A DNA stretch of 64,000 bases from Ignavibacteriota bacterium (GCA_026390735.1 JAPLFJ010000007.1:56034-120033); one strand, 5' to 3'. Positions 19,246-29,289 are shown, counted from the first letter of the stretch. The notes: generated from the sequence alone by a model not told the origin. Translations and numbers: made by a program.

Positions 19246-19280
19246 GCTTTGTAAAATTTGCTTTTACAAATTCTCAAAGC
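19246..19280. repeat. Inverted repeat upstream of the metalloprotease gene
   Basis: TTTGTAAA (19248-19255) and TTTACAAA (19263-19270) with outer GCTTTG / CAAAGC arms. It lies 35 bp before the metalloprotease start and has no T run. It could be an operator or leader hairpin. Confidence 0.35.
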
Positions 19281-19314
19281 AAGATGAGTATTAATCTTTA
19301 GGAGATTAAATATA

Positions 19315-21714
19315 ATGATTTTAAAAATCTTTAGTTATGCAATCCTGATTGCATTTTCACTTATTTATTTAAATACAACATTTGCACAATTTAATGAATT
19401 TGGAGATAACTGTGGATCCAGTAATCTTGCTTATGGTAAACTTCATATTCCAACTTCAACTCCTGCTGATGATCAATTTCTTAGGGCTTTGTTTATTTTT
19501 GTAACGTTCTCGGATGACGATTACCCAGACAATCCATATTTGAATTCTATTTGGCCTAAATCTACAATTTATGATAATGGTACACGCCCAATTAATCCTT
19601 ATACAAATCGCCATAATATTGTATCAAACTCTAAAAAACCTTCCTCAATACCATTTATGCAAAGATATGAACAATACACAATTAGCGATTACTTTTGCCA
19701 AATGTCAGGTGGTCAACTTGATTTTATAGGTGACGAAGTATATTTCAAGTTACCACTAACTTCATCACAGTATCAACAATTGGGATATAAAAGGGAACAA
19801 TTAAACAAGGAAATTTTACTATATGTAAATAAGTATCTCGATGTAGATTTTACAAGATATGATAACTGGCATAAAGTTGGAAATAACTGGATATGGGGTG
19901 GAGATGGCGAGGCAGAAATGATAGTAATACAGTTTAGAAAAATACCTACTTCATATGAAGCTGAATATTGGGATCTTGGTGGATATATTCCTGGTGGGGA
20001 AGCACATCTTTTTGGAATTCTCTTTCCTCCTTCGATTACAATAGATGGTATAACAATAACTAATAATGACGGCATTACTGCGACACAAGGGATTTATAGA
20101 ACGACTCGACTTGAATTAGTTTTGGAACACGAAATATCACATCATATTTTTGCAAGTGAATTTGAACATCCTGGTTTTGGTAGTGGACATGTAAGTATTG
20201 GTATGATGAACGAATCTCACGGGACTTCCACTTATTGTATGCTTCCGATGGAGCGTTCAATGCAAGGGTTGGGCTGGTTGACACCAATAATACCTTCAAA
20301 TGAAAGTTCTCAAGTATTTACTTTAAGAGATGAATTTGAATATGGGGATGCAATTAAAGTAACTATTCCGAGTTCGAGTCCAACAACGGAATATTTTTGG
20401 ATTACAAATCATCAAAAGAAATCAATATATGATGGTGTTTCAAGAGGAAGTAATTATTGTTTTCAAAAAAATCACTATGAACAAGATCCAATATGTGAAG
20501 TAGGAAAAGGGCTCTATGTATTTCACGAAAGCGATAGGAATAGTGAAAATAATATTAATGGAGGTCCAAATGGAAACAGACATTTTGCATTTGACTTAAA
20601 AAGTGCAAACGGAAAATGGGATTGGGATTCTAACAAAGATACACTCGTGAATGACCCGATAAATTTAGGCGGAAATTATTGGCTTCAAAAGATATTAAAT
20701 ATGAATCCAACTACTGGTATAAATACATACTATAAAAGATATTTGTTTAAAATAAGTAATGAATGGATTGAGTCGGCGCAACTTTGCTCGCGAGACAAAT
20801 GTTGGAATCCTCCAAACTATAAAATCACAGCAGATTTTCATGGAAATGGGAAAGACGGATTTAACATGGGAAGTAATGAAATATTGTCGCCTTATAGTAA
20901 TCCATCTTCAAATTCGTGTGCAGATCCAACAATAAACACAGGTATTACGGTAAGATTATTATCACAAGATCCATTAACTGGAAGTATGCAAGTGAAAGTT
21001 TATTTTGATGATAATTTAGCATTAACCGAATGTCCCCCGTCTAAACCATTGAGATTAAAAGTTACTGGTAGTTATGTTGAACCAGATGTTTCTTTTCATC
21101 CTCATTTAGTTTGGAACCCAAATATTGAACCTGATTTTATCGGAACTGGGCATTATAATATATACAGAGGAGTTTCTTATAATTGCAACGAAGAGCCGAC
21201 ATATAGTTATATAGGTTATGTTCCTTCAAATGTAACAGAATATACTGATAATCAGTTTTTATTATATACTGGAAGATTAGGCGGAGTTAATTGTGGAAAT
21301 CTGCGTGTTACATTTTCTTATAAAATTACTGCAGTTGATGAAACAATGCTTGAGTCAGTAAAGTCAGATAGAGATTTAGTTATGGGATATATGGATCCTT
21401 GTTTAATATTAGGAGGTAGCGATAGTCCAACTTCAAACAACGAAGCCCCGAAAGATTATTCTCTATTACAAAATTATCCAAATCCATTCAATCCTGCAAC
21501 AAATATAAGTTACAGTCTGCCGTATGATGGATTTGTTTCTTTAATAATTTATGATATGTCAGGCAGAGAAATTCAGACACTTGTAAACGAGTTTAAGCAA
21601 ACGGGCAAATACATAGTAAGCTTCAATGCCTCACAGCTTTCATCTGGTGTATATTTTTACAAAATTAAATCAGGAAGTTTTGAACAAGTCAGAAGAATGA
21701 TATTACTCAAATGA
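19315..21714 (+). CDS. Secreted zinc metalloprotease-like protein with T9SS sorting domain
   Basis: A 799-residue exported protein with an AGGAGA site upstream and signal sequence ILIAFSLIYLNTTFAQ. The zinc motif HEISHH is at residues 272-277 (H272, E273, H276), followed by GHVSIGMMNESHG and TYCMLPMERSMQGLGWL, a layout like secreted M6-type or metzincin-like peptidases. The third ligand is not certain. A later Ig/FN3-like region precedes the T9SS C-terminal domain (LLQNYPNPFNPATNISYSL). Likely a secreted protease that acts outside the cell; substrate unknown. A strong terminator follows. Confidence 0.8.
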   Translation: MILKIFSYAILIAFSLIYLNTTFAQFNEFGDNCGSSNLAYGKLHIPTSTPADDQFLRALFIFVTFSDDDYPDNPYLNSIWPKSTIYDNGTRPINPYTNRHNIVSNSKKPSSIPFMQRYEQYTISDYFCQMSGGQLDFIGDEVYFKLPLTSSQYQQLGYKREQLNKEILLYVNKYLDVDFTRYDNWHKVGNNWIWGGDGEAEMIVIQFRKIPTSYEAEYWDLGGYIPGGEAHLFGILFPPSITIDGITITNNDGITATQGIYRTTRLELVLEHEISHHIFASEFEHPGFGSGHVSIGMMNESHGTSTYCMLPMERSMQGLGWLTPIIPSNESSQVFTLRDEFEYGDAIKVTIPSSSPTTEYFWITNHQKKSIYDGVSRGSNYCFQKNHYEQDPICEVGKGLYVFHESDRNSENNINGGPNGNRHFAFDLKSANGKWDWDSNKDTLVNDPINLGGNYWLQKILNMNPTTGINTYYKRYLFKISNEWIESAQLCSRDKCWNPPNYKITADFHGNGKDGFNMGSNEILSPYSNPSSNSCADPTINTGITVRLLSQDPLTGSMQVKVYFDDNLALTECPPSKPLRLKVTGSYVEPDVSFHPHLVWNPNIEPDFIGTGHYNIYRGVSYNCNEEPTYSYIGYVPSNVTEYTDNQFLLYTGRLGGVNCGNLRVTFSYKITAVDETMLESVKSDRDLVMGYMDPCLILGGSDSPTSNNEAPKDYSLLQNYPNPFNPATNISYSLPYDGFVSLIIYDMSGREIQTLVNEFKQTGKYIVSFNASQLSSGVYFYKIKSGSFEQVRRMILLK

Positions 21715-21731
21715 AAAAATAATATGCTAAA

Positions 21732-21770
21732 TAAATGGGGTATCAATTTGATGATACCCCATTTTGCTTT
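21732..21770 (+). terminator. Rho-independent terminator
   Basis: Long stem AAATGGGGTATCA / TGATACCCCATTT with a short loop, then TTTTGCTTTT. It ends the metalloprotease gene and covers the first codons of an upstream in-frame ATG (21724) of the next gene. Confidence 0.85.
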
Positions 21771-21831
21771 TAAATTCCAATCTTTCACTTTATTATCTTT
21801 ATTTAATGCATTATTAAAAGTATTTTTGTAC

Positions 21832-22191
21832 ATGTTTAAGAAAAATAAGCCAACAAACATTAACCTTTTAGAGCTTACTCCTGTTAGAATAAATGAGCAC
21901 GAAGAAGCAGAGGGTCTGATAAATATTCTTATTCCCAAGTTTAAGAGGGAATTTATGAAGAAGATTATTCCGAGGAATAAACCTAAAGATATAAGGGTTA
22001 AACTCGATGAACTCGGTTCTGCTACCTGGCTTGCAATGGACGGTAACAAAACTGTGTTTCAGATAATAGAAGATCTCAGGGAGTCATTCGGGGATAAGAT
22101 AGAGCCAGCAGTAGAAAGAGTTACAAAATTTATTAACGGACTTTACGGTAATAATTTATTATATTTTAAAGAACTAAAAAAGGAAAAATAG
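21832..22191 (+). CDS. PqqD-like protein
   Basis: A 119-residue protein, start set at 21832 because the frame above it runs through a terminator. The sequence has the PqqD fold pattern: VRINEHEEAEGLINILIPKF, then KLDELGSATWLAMDGNKTVFQIIEDL and a C-terminal helix-hairpin. PqqD-type domains present peptides to radical SAM enzymes in ribosomal peptide modification, but stand-alone copies of unknown role are common in this phylum. No radical SAM maturase or precursor peptide is adjacent. pepD starts 2 bp downstream, so the two are likely cotranscribed. Confidence 0.7.
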   Translation: MFKKNKPTNINLLELTPVRINEHEEAEGLINILIPKFKREFMKKIIPRNKPKDIRVKLDELGSATWLAMDGNKTVFQIIEDLRESFGDKIEPAVERVTKFINGLYGNNLLYFKELKKEK

Positions 22192-22193
22192 AA

Positions 22194-23660
22194 ATGTCAG
22201 TATTAGGGAATTTAAAACCAGCAGCAATATGGAAACACTTTGAAGAAATGTGTGCAATTCCGCATCCTTCAAAATACGAAGATGCAATGAGAGAATACGT
22301 TGTTAACTTTGCGAAGAAGAATAATCTTGAGTATGAAGTTGATGAAGTAGGAAACGTTGTAATACGTAAACCTGCAACAAAAGGTATGGAAGACAGAATG
22401 GGCGTCATTTTACAGGGACACCTTGATATGGTTCCACAGGCAAACAGCGATGCAAATCACGATTTTCTTAAAGATCCTATTAAACCAAGAATTGACGGTG
22501 AATGGGTAAAAGCAACAGGAACCACACTCGGTGCTGATAACGGTATCGGTGTCTGTAGTGCACTTGCTGTTCTTGAAGCTACAGATTTAGTACACGGACC
22601 TGTAGAAGCATTATTCACAATCGACGAAGAAACTGGAATGACAGGTGCTTTCGGATTAAAGCCAGGTTACTTAAAAGGCGATATCCTTATGAATCTTGAT
22701 TCAGAAGACGAAGGTGAACTTTTCATCGGTTGTGCAGGCGGAACGAACGCACTTGCAGAATTCAGGTATGAAAAAACAGCAGTACCTGCAGACAGTGCAT
22801 CGTACAAAGTAGTTGTAAAAGGATTAAAAGGCGGTCACTCAGGATGTGATATACATCTTGGAAGAGGAAATTCAAACAAACTTTTATTCAGGTTCTTAAG
22901 ACATGCCGAAAGAAATTTAGGTATCAGGTTAGCAGAAGTTGACGGCGGTACATTACGTAATGCAATCCCAAGAGAAGCATTCGCAATAGTAACTGTCCCG
23001 ACAGCAAAGGCAAAAGCTTTTGAAGCTGAAGTGAAGAGTTATGAAGACACAGTAAAGAAGGAATTTGCGACAGCAGACCCTGGCCTGGAAGTTAAGTTTG
23101 AAAAGGCAAATATGCCTGACGGAGTATTCGATGAGAAAACACAGAGGAATTTAATCAATTGTGTATTTGCATTACCGAATAACGTAATCAGAATGAGCAA
23201 CGATATGCCTGGTCTTGTAGAAACTTCAACAAACCTTGCGATAGTAAAATCAGATAATGCAGACAAGAGAATTGACGTAATCTGTTTACTCAGAAGTTCG
23301 GTGGACAGTGGCAAAGAAGCTCTTGAAAATAAGATGGAATCTGTATTTGAACTTGCAGGTGCATCAAACATAGTATTTGACGGTCAGTATCCGGGATGGA
23401 AACCAAACCCAAAATCACCGATTCTTCAGGTAATGCTTGAAGGTTACAAGAAACAGTTCGGAACGACTCCAAAGATTGCAGCTATTCACGCAGGACTTGA
23501 GTGCGGACTTATCGGCGGTGTATTTCCAAACCTTGATATGATTTCATTCGGACCAACGATAAGAAATCCGCATTCTCCTGATGAGATGTGCGAAATATCT
23601 ACAGTTGGAAAATTCTGGGATTACCTTGTTGAAACATTAAAGAACGTTCCCAAGAAATAA
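22194..23660 (+). CDS. pepD: Aminoacyl-histidine dipeptidase (M20 family, PepD)
   Basis: A 488-residue zinc dipeptidase of the PepD/carnosinase group in M20. Seen: VILQGHLDMVPQAN (metal His and catalytic Asp), GTTLGADNGIGVCSALAVLE (bridging Asp), FTIDEETGMTGAFGL (catalytic Glu and next metal Glu), MNLDSEDEGELFIGCAGG and the C-terminal AIHAGLECGLIGG and NPHSPDE motifs. It hydrolyses Xaa-His and other dipeptides in the cytosol. It has full family length, follows the PqqD-like gene by 2 bp, and is followed by a terminator shared with the opposite-strand gene. Confidence 0.93.
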   Translation: MSVLGNLKPAAIWKHFEEMCAIPHPSKYEDAMREYVVNFAKKNNLEYEVDEVGNVVIRKPATKGMEDRMGVILQGHLDMVPQANSDANHDFLKDPIKPRIDGEWVKATGTTLGADNGIGVCSALAVLEATDLVHGPVEALFTIDEETGMTGAFGLKPGYLKGDILMNLDSEDEGELFIGCAGGTNALAEFRYEKTAVPADSASYKVVVKGLKGGHSGCDIHLGRGNSNKLLFRFLRHAERNLGIRLAEVDGGTLRNAIPREAFAIVTVPTAKAKAFEAEVKSYEDTVKKEFATADPGLEVKFEKANMPDGVFDEKTQRNLINCVFALPNNVIRMSNDMPGLVETSTNLAIVKSDNADKRIDVICLLRSSVDSGKEALENKMESVFELAGASNIVFDGQYPGWKPNPKSPILQVMLEGYKKQFGTTPKIAAIHAGLECGLIGGVFPNLDMISFGPTIRNPHSPDEMCEISTVGKFWDYLVETLKNVPKK

Positions 23661-23682
23661 TTAGTATTGTATTATAATATAG

Positions 23683-23714
23683 AAGCCGGTTGTGAAAACA
23701 TCCGGCTTTTTTAT
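23683..23714. terminator. Terminator between convergent genes
   Basis: Stem AAGCCGG / CCGGCTT with a 12-nt loop, then T6 on the plus strand. A-rich bases on the other side are fewer, so it mainly serves pepD; the minus-strand ATP-grasp gene ends inside it. Confidence 0.75.
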
Positions 23715-24622
23715 TTCCGAATCCTTTTCATTTCTTCGATAACTGCCGTTGCATAGATATCAGCAGATGAAGGTTTATTCCGGAACCACAGTTCAGGCTC
23801 AATAAGTTCAAGTTCTGAAACTGCAAGTTTATTATTGTTATCAAGTATAACATCAACTCTTCCGTAAACAGGTACAGGGCTGCAGAGTGCTACAACATTT
23901 TCAGCAAACTTTATCTCTTCATTGTTTGGTTCATAATCGTGTACAGTACCTCCAAAGTCATCCTGAACCCTGAAGTCACCCGGTTTTGCTTTTTTTAATA
24001 TGGCGTGAGAAAACTTTCCGCCGAAAACGACGAAAGTTAATTCACCTTCGGATAATACATTATACTGGAATTCCTGGAGCATCATTGATTCTTTATCGAT
24101 GAGTTTTTTGTAGATTGCTTCGTGTTCTGAAACATTATCCTTATTGAGTTTGTACGTATGTCTTGCCGCACCTGAGACTACAGGCTTCAGGATGAAATCT
24201 TTCCATCCGGATTCACAGAACAATTCAGATAAAGTCCGGTTATCTCCTGTTTCTATAAAAACAGTTTCAGGAATGTTCACACCTTTTTCTTTCAGGTCAA
24301 GAAGGTAGTGTTTATCAATATTCCAGAGTATTGTTTCAACCGGATTTATAAAGTTTGTTTTACTTCTTGTTGCTTCAAGCCATTTTGAGAATTCATCAAA
24401 CCTGTCGAAGTAATCCCAGGTTGTTTTGAAGATAGCAAAGTGAGTTTCTCTCCAGTCGAATGCGGGGTCATCCCAGTTTATTCTGGCAACTTTCAGCCCT
24501 TTTCTTTCAAGTGCTTCTTTTGCGAAGTTATCTTCTAAGAGAACTGTGCTGATATTATCGTCAATCTCAGCAGGGTTAATAAATCTTGAATCAGTAAGTA
24601 TTGTTACGTCGTATTTCCGCAT
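23711..24622 (-). CDS. ATP-grasp domain protein
   Basis: A 303-residue protein resembling the glutathione-synthase-like ATP-grasp fold. Seen: an N-terminal Rossmann-like part (YDVTILTDSRFINP, then FAIFKTTWDYFDR) and FILKPVVSGAARHTYKL in the ATP-grasp loop. A metal-binding pattern YGRVDVILDNNNKLAVSELELIEPEL sits near the C-terminus. Such enzymes ligate a carboxylate to an amine through an acyl-phosphate; similarity to the cycloserine-type ligase DcsG is noted only as pattern. Substrate unknown. It stands alone on the minus strand and its end lies in the pepD terminator. Confidence 0.8.
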   Translation of the reverse strand: MRKYDVTILTDSRFINPAEIDDNISTVLLEDNFAKEALERKGLKVARINWDDPAFDWRETHFAIFKTTWDYFDRFDEFSKWLEATRSKTNFINPVETILWNIDKHYLLDLKEKGVNIPETVFIETGDNRTLSELFCESGWKDFILKPVVSGAARHTYKLNKDNVSEHEAIYKKLIDKESMMLQEFQYNVLSEGELTFVVFGGKFSHAILKKAKPGDFRVQDDFGGTVHDYEPNNEEIKFAENVVALCSPVPVYGRVDVILDNNNKLAVSELELIEPELWFRNKPSSADIYATAVIEEMKRIRK

Positions 24623-24757
24623 ATATGTATTTCGTAATCCTATTTTAGAATGATTTTAATTAACTTAATATAAACAGACTTACTTTTCAAGTATTATAGA
24701 ATTGTTTTAAATAACATTCTGTTCTGTATTGAGAGAAGCAAATTAAATCATAATTGT

Positions 24758-25264
24758 ATGACAAAATTAATTAAGTTATTAGGAATCGGGGTTCTGTTTA
24801 TAGGGCTTATGAGCTGCAACAAAGCGGACCAGAAATCCAAAGAATCCGGGAATAAAAAAGTTACGACTGAAGAAACGAAAGAGGTCCCGAACAAAGAAAC
24901 TGCGGCGGGGCAGGAAAAAGCAAAAACCACTGTTACGGGCAAATCTTACGCAGACCTTACGGAGTTCTGGAATGACTTCAAAAAGTTTGCATTAGCTGGA
25001 GATTACGATAAGATTACTGAGATGACAAGATTCCCTTTTCTTTATCAATCAACTGAAATGACAAAGGCAGATTTCAAGGAGTTCAGGTTTACAGATACTT
25101 TCATAAGCGGGATGAATACTAAGAAAGCACCAAAGAAGAGCGAAATGATGTTCCTGGGAATAAAGGCCGGTGAAATGTACGAAGTTGAGTATGAAGGTCA
25201 GGCTATTTACTTCTCAAAAATTAACGGTGACTGGAAGTTTGTTGGGATACTTTTCGGAGAATAA
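24758..25264 (+). CDS. Hypothetical lipoprotein
   Basis: A 168-residue lipoprotein (IGVLFIGLMSCNKAD, lipobox LMSC) with a Lys/Glu/Thr-rich linker and a ~100-residue C-terminal domain (YADLTEFWNDFKKFALAGDYDKITEM ... INGDWKFVGILFGE). The end is like NTF2/SnoaL or DUF4878-type small domains, which is only a guess. Its nearest neighbours lie on the opposite strand. Confidence 0.75.
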   Translation: MTKLIKLLGIGVLFIGLMSCNKADQKSKESGNKKVTTEETKEVPNKETAAGQEKAKTTVTGKSYADLTEFWNDFKKFALAGDYDKITEMTRFPFLYQSTEMTKADFKEFRFTDTFISGMNTKKAPKKSEMMFLGIKAGEMYEVEYEGQAIYFSKINGDWKFVGILFGE

Positions 25265-25286
25265 GATAAATATTATGTATAAAAGA

Positions 25287-25322
25287 AAACGCCCGGTAGA
25301 TTTTTCTATCGGGCGTTTGTTT
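25287..25322. terminator. Bidirectional terminator
   Basis: Stem AAACGCCCGGTAG / CTATCGGGCGTTT with one G-T pair and a TTTTT-containing loop, with T-rich bases on the plus side and A-rich on the minus side. It separates the plus-strand lipoprotein gene and the minus-strand FadL-like gene. Confidence 0.85.
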
Positions 25323-25338
25323 TATGATAAATCTATTA

Positions 25339-26919
25339 TTATCTGTTTAAGAAGTAAGTAACTGAAATATGACCGAGTAAATTTGTCAATGATGTTGTAC
25401 TGCCATTGTATTCTGCTGCAACCAGGTGGTATTGATTAACTGCTGTTTGAGCATTCTTCAGCCCATATTCAAGTCCAAGGTTCAGGAGTGCTCTCTTGCT
25501 AATGTTAAATGTTGTGCCTGCGGTAAAATGGTGTACTAAATTAGCAGGAACAATCGGATTTATAGTTGTTGCAGGAATTGGATTGTTTCCGTAGGCGTAT
25601 CCTAATCTTACTGTAAAGGTTTTTGAGAAATCATACTCACCGCCGATTTTTACGAGAACTGCATCAGTCCATTCCAAAGGAAAATCTACTACTAAAGGAG
25701 CCTGCCCTGCGCCGCCCTGACCAAGTAAGAGATTGATATTTGTATTTTGTCCGTTTGTTAAAGTAAGTTTCATACTTTTTGCTGATTTCGTCCAGTTAAT
25801 CCACTCGAGATCTAATGCGAGTCTGAAATTATCTTTAGGAGAAATCATACAACCGAAACCGAGAGACATAGGTACTTCAAAGTCGTTTGTTATGTTGTAT
25901 TGGGCTGCAAATCCATTAGAATCTACAATTCCAAGAGCTGCAAATTGTTGAGCAACCCTAACTTTGGCAGTATCAACAGGCATTGTATTGCCTGACATTA
26001 TAATCATATTTTGTACTGCTCTACCATAAGAATCATTAAATTGTGTAGTCATATCTAAATTTGCCACACCATTCTTGAAGTTTAAAGGAACGGGTGACGA
26101 GAAATTAATACCTGCAGTAAACTTATCAGAGAACTTATATGCGAGACCGATTCTTCCGTTAAATGCAAATGCCTTTAAATCATTCATATCTGCAATAGAT
26201 GTAACTTCACTATAACCAAGGCCTTTATCAGGTTGAATACCAGGACCCGTCGGACGTGGTGCAGAAAAATACTGACCAAAAGTAAGGCCACCGTATCCAG
26301 GCATCACACCTTTCATATTTGTAGGATTCATACTAAACGGATTGTTGAATCCGATTGTTGAGTAAACAAGGTGTGCTGATACCCCGACGGAGAACTTGTC
26401 TGTGATTTTATACGCACCTGTTAATCCGCCCTGCATTACTGCAAAACGTGAACGGTACTTTTGTTGTATATAATTACCGCTTGCATCTTTAAAGAGTTCA
26501 TGGTTTAAATCAAATTCTGCGCCCATACCGCCGACTGTGAAGAAGCCAAGACCGAGTGTGAATTTGCTGTCTTTAAACTTATGTACATAAGCTGCACTCG
26601 GCAGAACGAACGGGTCTTTATAACCGTTTGCATCATTCAGAACAGTAGTTGTAGGAGTACCGTCTGCATTCTTTTTATAATTCTTAAATGCAGGAGAAGG
26701 CAGCATGATGATTGCGTTAATGTCGAATACCTGTTCCTCAATGAAAGAAATACCTGCAGGATTACTCATCATAAGACCTGCGTTATCGAAGAAGCCGATT
26801 GACGTTCCGCCTCTTCCGAAAGAACGTGCGTTGTAACCTACGGGGATTGTTCCGTTCTGTGCATAGAGGGAAGTAACGGATACAATAACAACAAAAATTG
26901 TAAACCAAATTTTTCTCAT
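25339..26919 (-). CDS. FadL/OmpP1/TodX-family outer membrane protein
   Basis: A 526-residue beta-barrel protein with signal peptide MRKIWFTIFVVIVSVTSLYAQ. The family N-terminus is clear: GYNARSFGRGGTSIGFFDNAG, then MMSNPAGISF, the part that forms the hatch. Alternating hydrophobic strands, many Gly/Tyr and a final aromatic-containing strand (HISVTYFLNR) fit an outer-membrane channel for hydrophobic compounds such as fatty acids. It is divergent from the M49-like gene; the 190 bp between them shows no motif I trust. Confidence 0.85.
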   Translation of the reverse strand: MRKIWFTIFVVIVSVTSLYAQNGTIPVGYNARSFGRGGTSIGFFDNAGLMMSNPAGISFIEEQVFDINAIIMLPSPAFKNYKKNADGTPTTTVLNDANGYKDPFVLPSAAYVHKFKDSKFTLGLGFFTVGGMGAEFDLNHELFKDASGNYIQQKYRSRFAVMQGGLTGAYKITDKFSVGVSAHLVYSTIGFNNPFSMNPTNMKGVMPGYGGLTFGQYFSAPRPTGPGIQPDKGLGYSEVTSIADMNDLKAFAFNGRIGLAYKFSDKFTAGINFSSPVPLNFKNGVANLDMTTQFNDSYGRAVQNMIIMSGNTMPVDTAKVRVAQQFAALGIVDSNGFAAQYNITNDFEVPMSLGFGCMISPKDNFRLALDLEWINWTKSAKSMKLTLTNGQNTNINLLLGQGGAGQAPLVVDFPLEWTDAVLVKIGGEYDFSKTFTVRLGYAYGNNPIPATTINPIVPANLVHHFTAGTTFNISKRALLNLGLEYGLKNAQTAVNQYHLVAAEYNGSTTSLTNLLGHISVTYFLNR

Positions 26920-27111
26920 ATTAGTAGATGTTAAAATTAATAAAACAATGCGTTAAAATGAGTAAATTAAACAGTAAATTCAAGAATATTTTTCTTACGG
27001 CAAGTATTTAACAGGGAATTATGCTTTAGAATATTCTAATTGAATTGTTTATGAAATTGCTAATAAATAATTTAAGAAAACCGGATTTCAAAATTAATCT
27101 ATACAAATATT

Positions 27112-28722
27112 ATGAAAAAGATATCTTTATTAATCTTATTAATAATCTTTAGTGCGAAAATTATGTATTCACAAAACAATTATGCAAAAGACAGGGTTGA
27201 AAGTTACAAGAAAGTAACGCTTGATGCGGATTTATCGTGGCTGTCTGCGAATGATAAAAAGATAGTTCCTGTTATAATAGAGGTTGCACAGATTATGGAT
27301 GAAATATTCTGGAAACAGAACTATGGAGATAAGAATGAATTATTATCAAAAATATCAGACGAGTATGAGAAACAATTTGCGGTCATAAATTATGGTCCAT
27401 GGGATGAACTGAACGATGAGAAACCATTCGTAAAAGGGTTCGGGAATAAACCTGCAGTGGCAAATTTTTATCCGAAGGAAATGACGAAGGCAGATTTCGA
27501 TAATATTAAAGACCCTCTGAAATCAAGTCCTTATTCTATTATAGTAAAGAAAGACGGTGAATATAAAGTTGTTCCGTATTCAAAAGCATACGAAAGGGAA
27601 CTCAGGAAAGCATCCGAGCTTCTGAAGAAAGCATCCGAGCTTGCAGATGATGCAGGGTTAAAAAAATATTTATCATTAAGAGCGGAGGCATTGGTTACGG
27701 ATAATTATCAGCCGAGTGATTTTGCCTGGATGGAAATGAAAAACAACACAGTAGATTTTGTAGTAGGGCCGATTGAAAATTATACCGATAAACTGTTTGG
27801 CCTCAAGACATCCTTTGAAGCATACGTTCTTGTAAAAGATGTAGAATGGAGCAAGAAGCTTGAAAAATTTGCTGCCTTCCTGCCGCAACTGCAAAAAGGT
27901 TTACCTGTTGACGAAAAGTACAAGCAGGAAGATGCGGGTTCAGAATCTGATTTAAATGCGTACGATGCTTATTACTATGCAGGGGACTGTAATTCAGGGA
28001 GCAAGACTATTGCTATTAACTTACCGAATGACGAAGAAGTACAGTTAAAAAAGGGTTCAAGACGTTTACAGTTGAAAAATATAATGAAGGCAAAGTTTGA
28101 CAATATAATGGCACCTATAGCGGATTTAATAATAACACCCGAACAAAGAAAGTACGTGAAATTTAACGCATTCTTTGAGAACACAATGTTTCACGAAGTT
28201 GCACACGGACTTGGAATTAAGAATACTATAACCGGTTCAGGAACTGTCAGAGATGCTTTAAAAGAACAGTATTCAGGACTTGAAGAAGGTAAGGCAGATA
28301 TACTCGGACTTTACCTTGTTACAAAGTTATACGAGATGGGTGAATTAAAAGACGGTGAAGTACTCGACAATTATGTAACTTTTCTTGCAGGTATATTCCG
28401 TTCATGCAGGTTTGGTGCGGCAAGTGCACACGGCAAAGCAAATATGGTAAGGTTCTATTTCTTCCAGGAGAACGGAGCGTTTACAAGGAATGCAGACGGT
28501 ACATATTCAGTGAATTTTGATAAAATGAAAGAAGCAGTAAAATTATCATCACAGCAAATATTAAAGTTACAGGGTGACGGTGATTATGCCGGAACAAAAT
28601 CTCTGATAGAGAAAGACGGATATATCAAGGAAGAACTGAAAAAAGATTTAGACAGGATAAACTCTGCGGGAATTCCGCTGGACGTAACGTTTTTACAGGG
28701 TGTAGAGTACCTGAAGTTTTAG
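27112..28722 (+). CDS. M49-like (dipeptidyl peptidase III-type) zinc peptidase, exported
   Basis: A 536-residue protein with signal peptide (ISLLILLIIFSAKIMYSQ). The zinc site is H361-E362-V363-A364-H365-G366, with a second acidic motif E391-E392-G393-K394-A395-D396, as in M49 peptidases (HELLGH and EECRAE in dipeptidyl peptidase III). Here the first motif is a classical five-residue HExxH rather than the M49 six-residue form. SGTVRDALKEQYSGLEEGKADILGLY is typical of bacterial relatives. It is expected to act in the periplasm on short peptides. It stands alone, divergent from the FadL-like gene. Confidence 0.8.
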   Translation: MKKISLLILLIIFSAKIMYSQNNYAKDRVESYKKVTLDADLSWLSANDKKIVPVIIEVAQIMDEIFWKQNYGDKNELLSKISDEYEKQFAVINYGPWDELNDEKPFVKGFGNKPAVANFYPKEMTKADFDNIKDPLKSSPYSIIVKKDGEYKVVPYSKAYERELRKASELLKKASELADDAGLKKYLSLRAEALVTDNYQPSDFAWMEMKNNTVDFVVGPIENYTDKLFGLKTSFEAYVLVKDVEWSKKLEKFAAFLPQLQKGLPVDEKYKQEDAGSESDLNAYDAYYYAGDCNSGSKTIAINLPNDEEVQLKKGSRRLQLKNIMKAKFDNIMAPIADLIITPEQRKYVKFNAFFENTMFHEVAHGLGIKNTITGSGTVRDALKEQYSGLEEGKADILGLYLVTKLYEMGELKDGEVLDNYVTFLAGIFRSCRFGAASAHGKANMVRFYFFQENGAFTRNADGTYSVNFDKMKEAVKLSSQQILKLQGDGDYAGTKSLIEKDGYIKEELKKDLDRINSAGIPLDVTFLQGVEYLKF

Positions 28723-28828
28723 CAGAAGAACAATAAACACTGATTTACCGTAATGGTATTTGAATTTTATTCATTTGTATTCAGTTATTCTATATGGTCA
28801 TTAAAATTAAAGGGGTATTATAAAATAT

Positions 28829-29242
28829 ATGGAAAAAGAAGAAAAAGGCGGTGTTGTAAACTCTGCAACGGATGAAAAAATCATATTGATTGTTGAGAAC
28901 GAAGCGTTAAACTCGAAACTTGTTGAATCATTTCTCAAGAATACGTACGCATACGAAACTGTTGAGGACGGACATTCTGCGATTGAAAAGTCGAAGAACA
29001 AAAAGTATTCTATGATTTTAATGGATATAAATTTAGGAAAGGGAATGTCAGGACTTGAAGCCGCAATGGAAATCAGAAAAATAGACGGATATCTGGAAGT
29101 ACCGATAATTGCCATGACAGCATTTGCGATGAAGGGTGATGAAAAGGAATTCCTTTCGGGCGGGTGTACTGATTATATCGCAAAACCGTTTATACAGAGA
29201 GACCTGCTTGTTCTGGTGAGCAAGTATTCTGGGACTGATTAA
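28829..29242 (+). CDS. Stand-alone response regulator receiver domain, changed acidic pocket
   Basis: A 137-residue CheY-like protein without output domain. Phospho-acceptor D66 in ILMDINLGKGMSGLEA, the Thr in PIIAMTAFAMKGDE and the Lys in YIAKPF are present. In the N-terminal pocket IVENEALN, E23 N24 E25 replaces the usual Glu/Asp-Asp pair, so magnesium binding and phosphorylation could be altered. The next gene, 47 bp on, is a paralog with intact pocket. No histidine kinase is nearby, so the signal source is unknown. Confidence 0.85.
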   Translation: MEKEEKGGVVNSATDEKIILIVENEALNSKLVESFLKNTYAYETVEDGHSAIEKSKNKKYSMILMDINLGKGMSGLEAAMEIRKIDGYLEVPIIAMTAFAMKGDEKEFLSGGCTDYIAKPFIQRDLLVLVSKYSGTD

Positions 29243-29289
29243 TCCCATTCAAATAAACAGTACAGAAATCCGGTAATACAAAAGAAGAA

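Noticed and set aside
21724..21831. Upstream ATG for the PqqD-like gene
   Set aside because: The extension is read through a 13-bp terminator stem and does not look like the family; 21832 fits better.
21832..22191. Ribosomal peptide (RiPP) cluster around the PqqD-like gene
   Set aside because: No radical SAM maturase, precursor peptide, or transporter is adjacent; the neighbours are a protease-like T9SS cargo and PepD.
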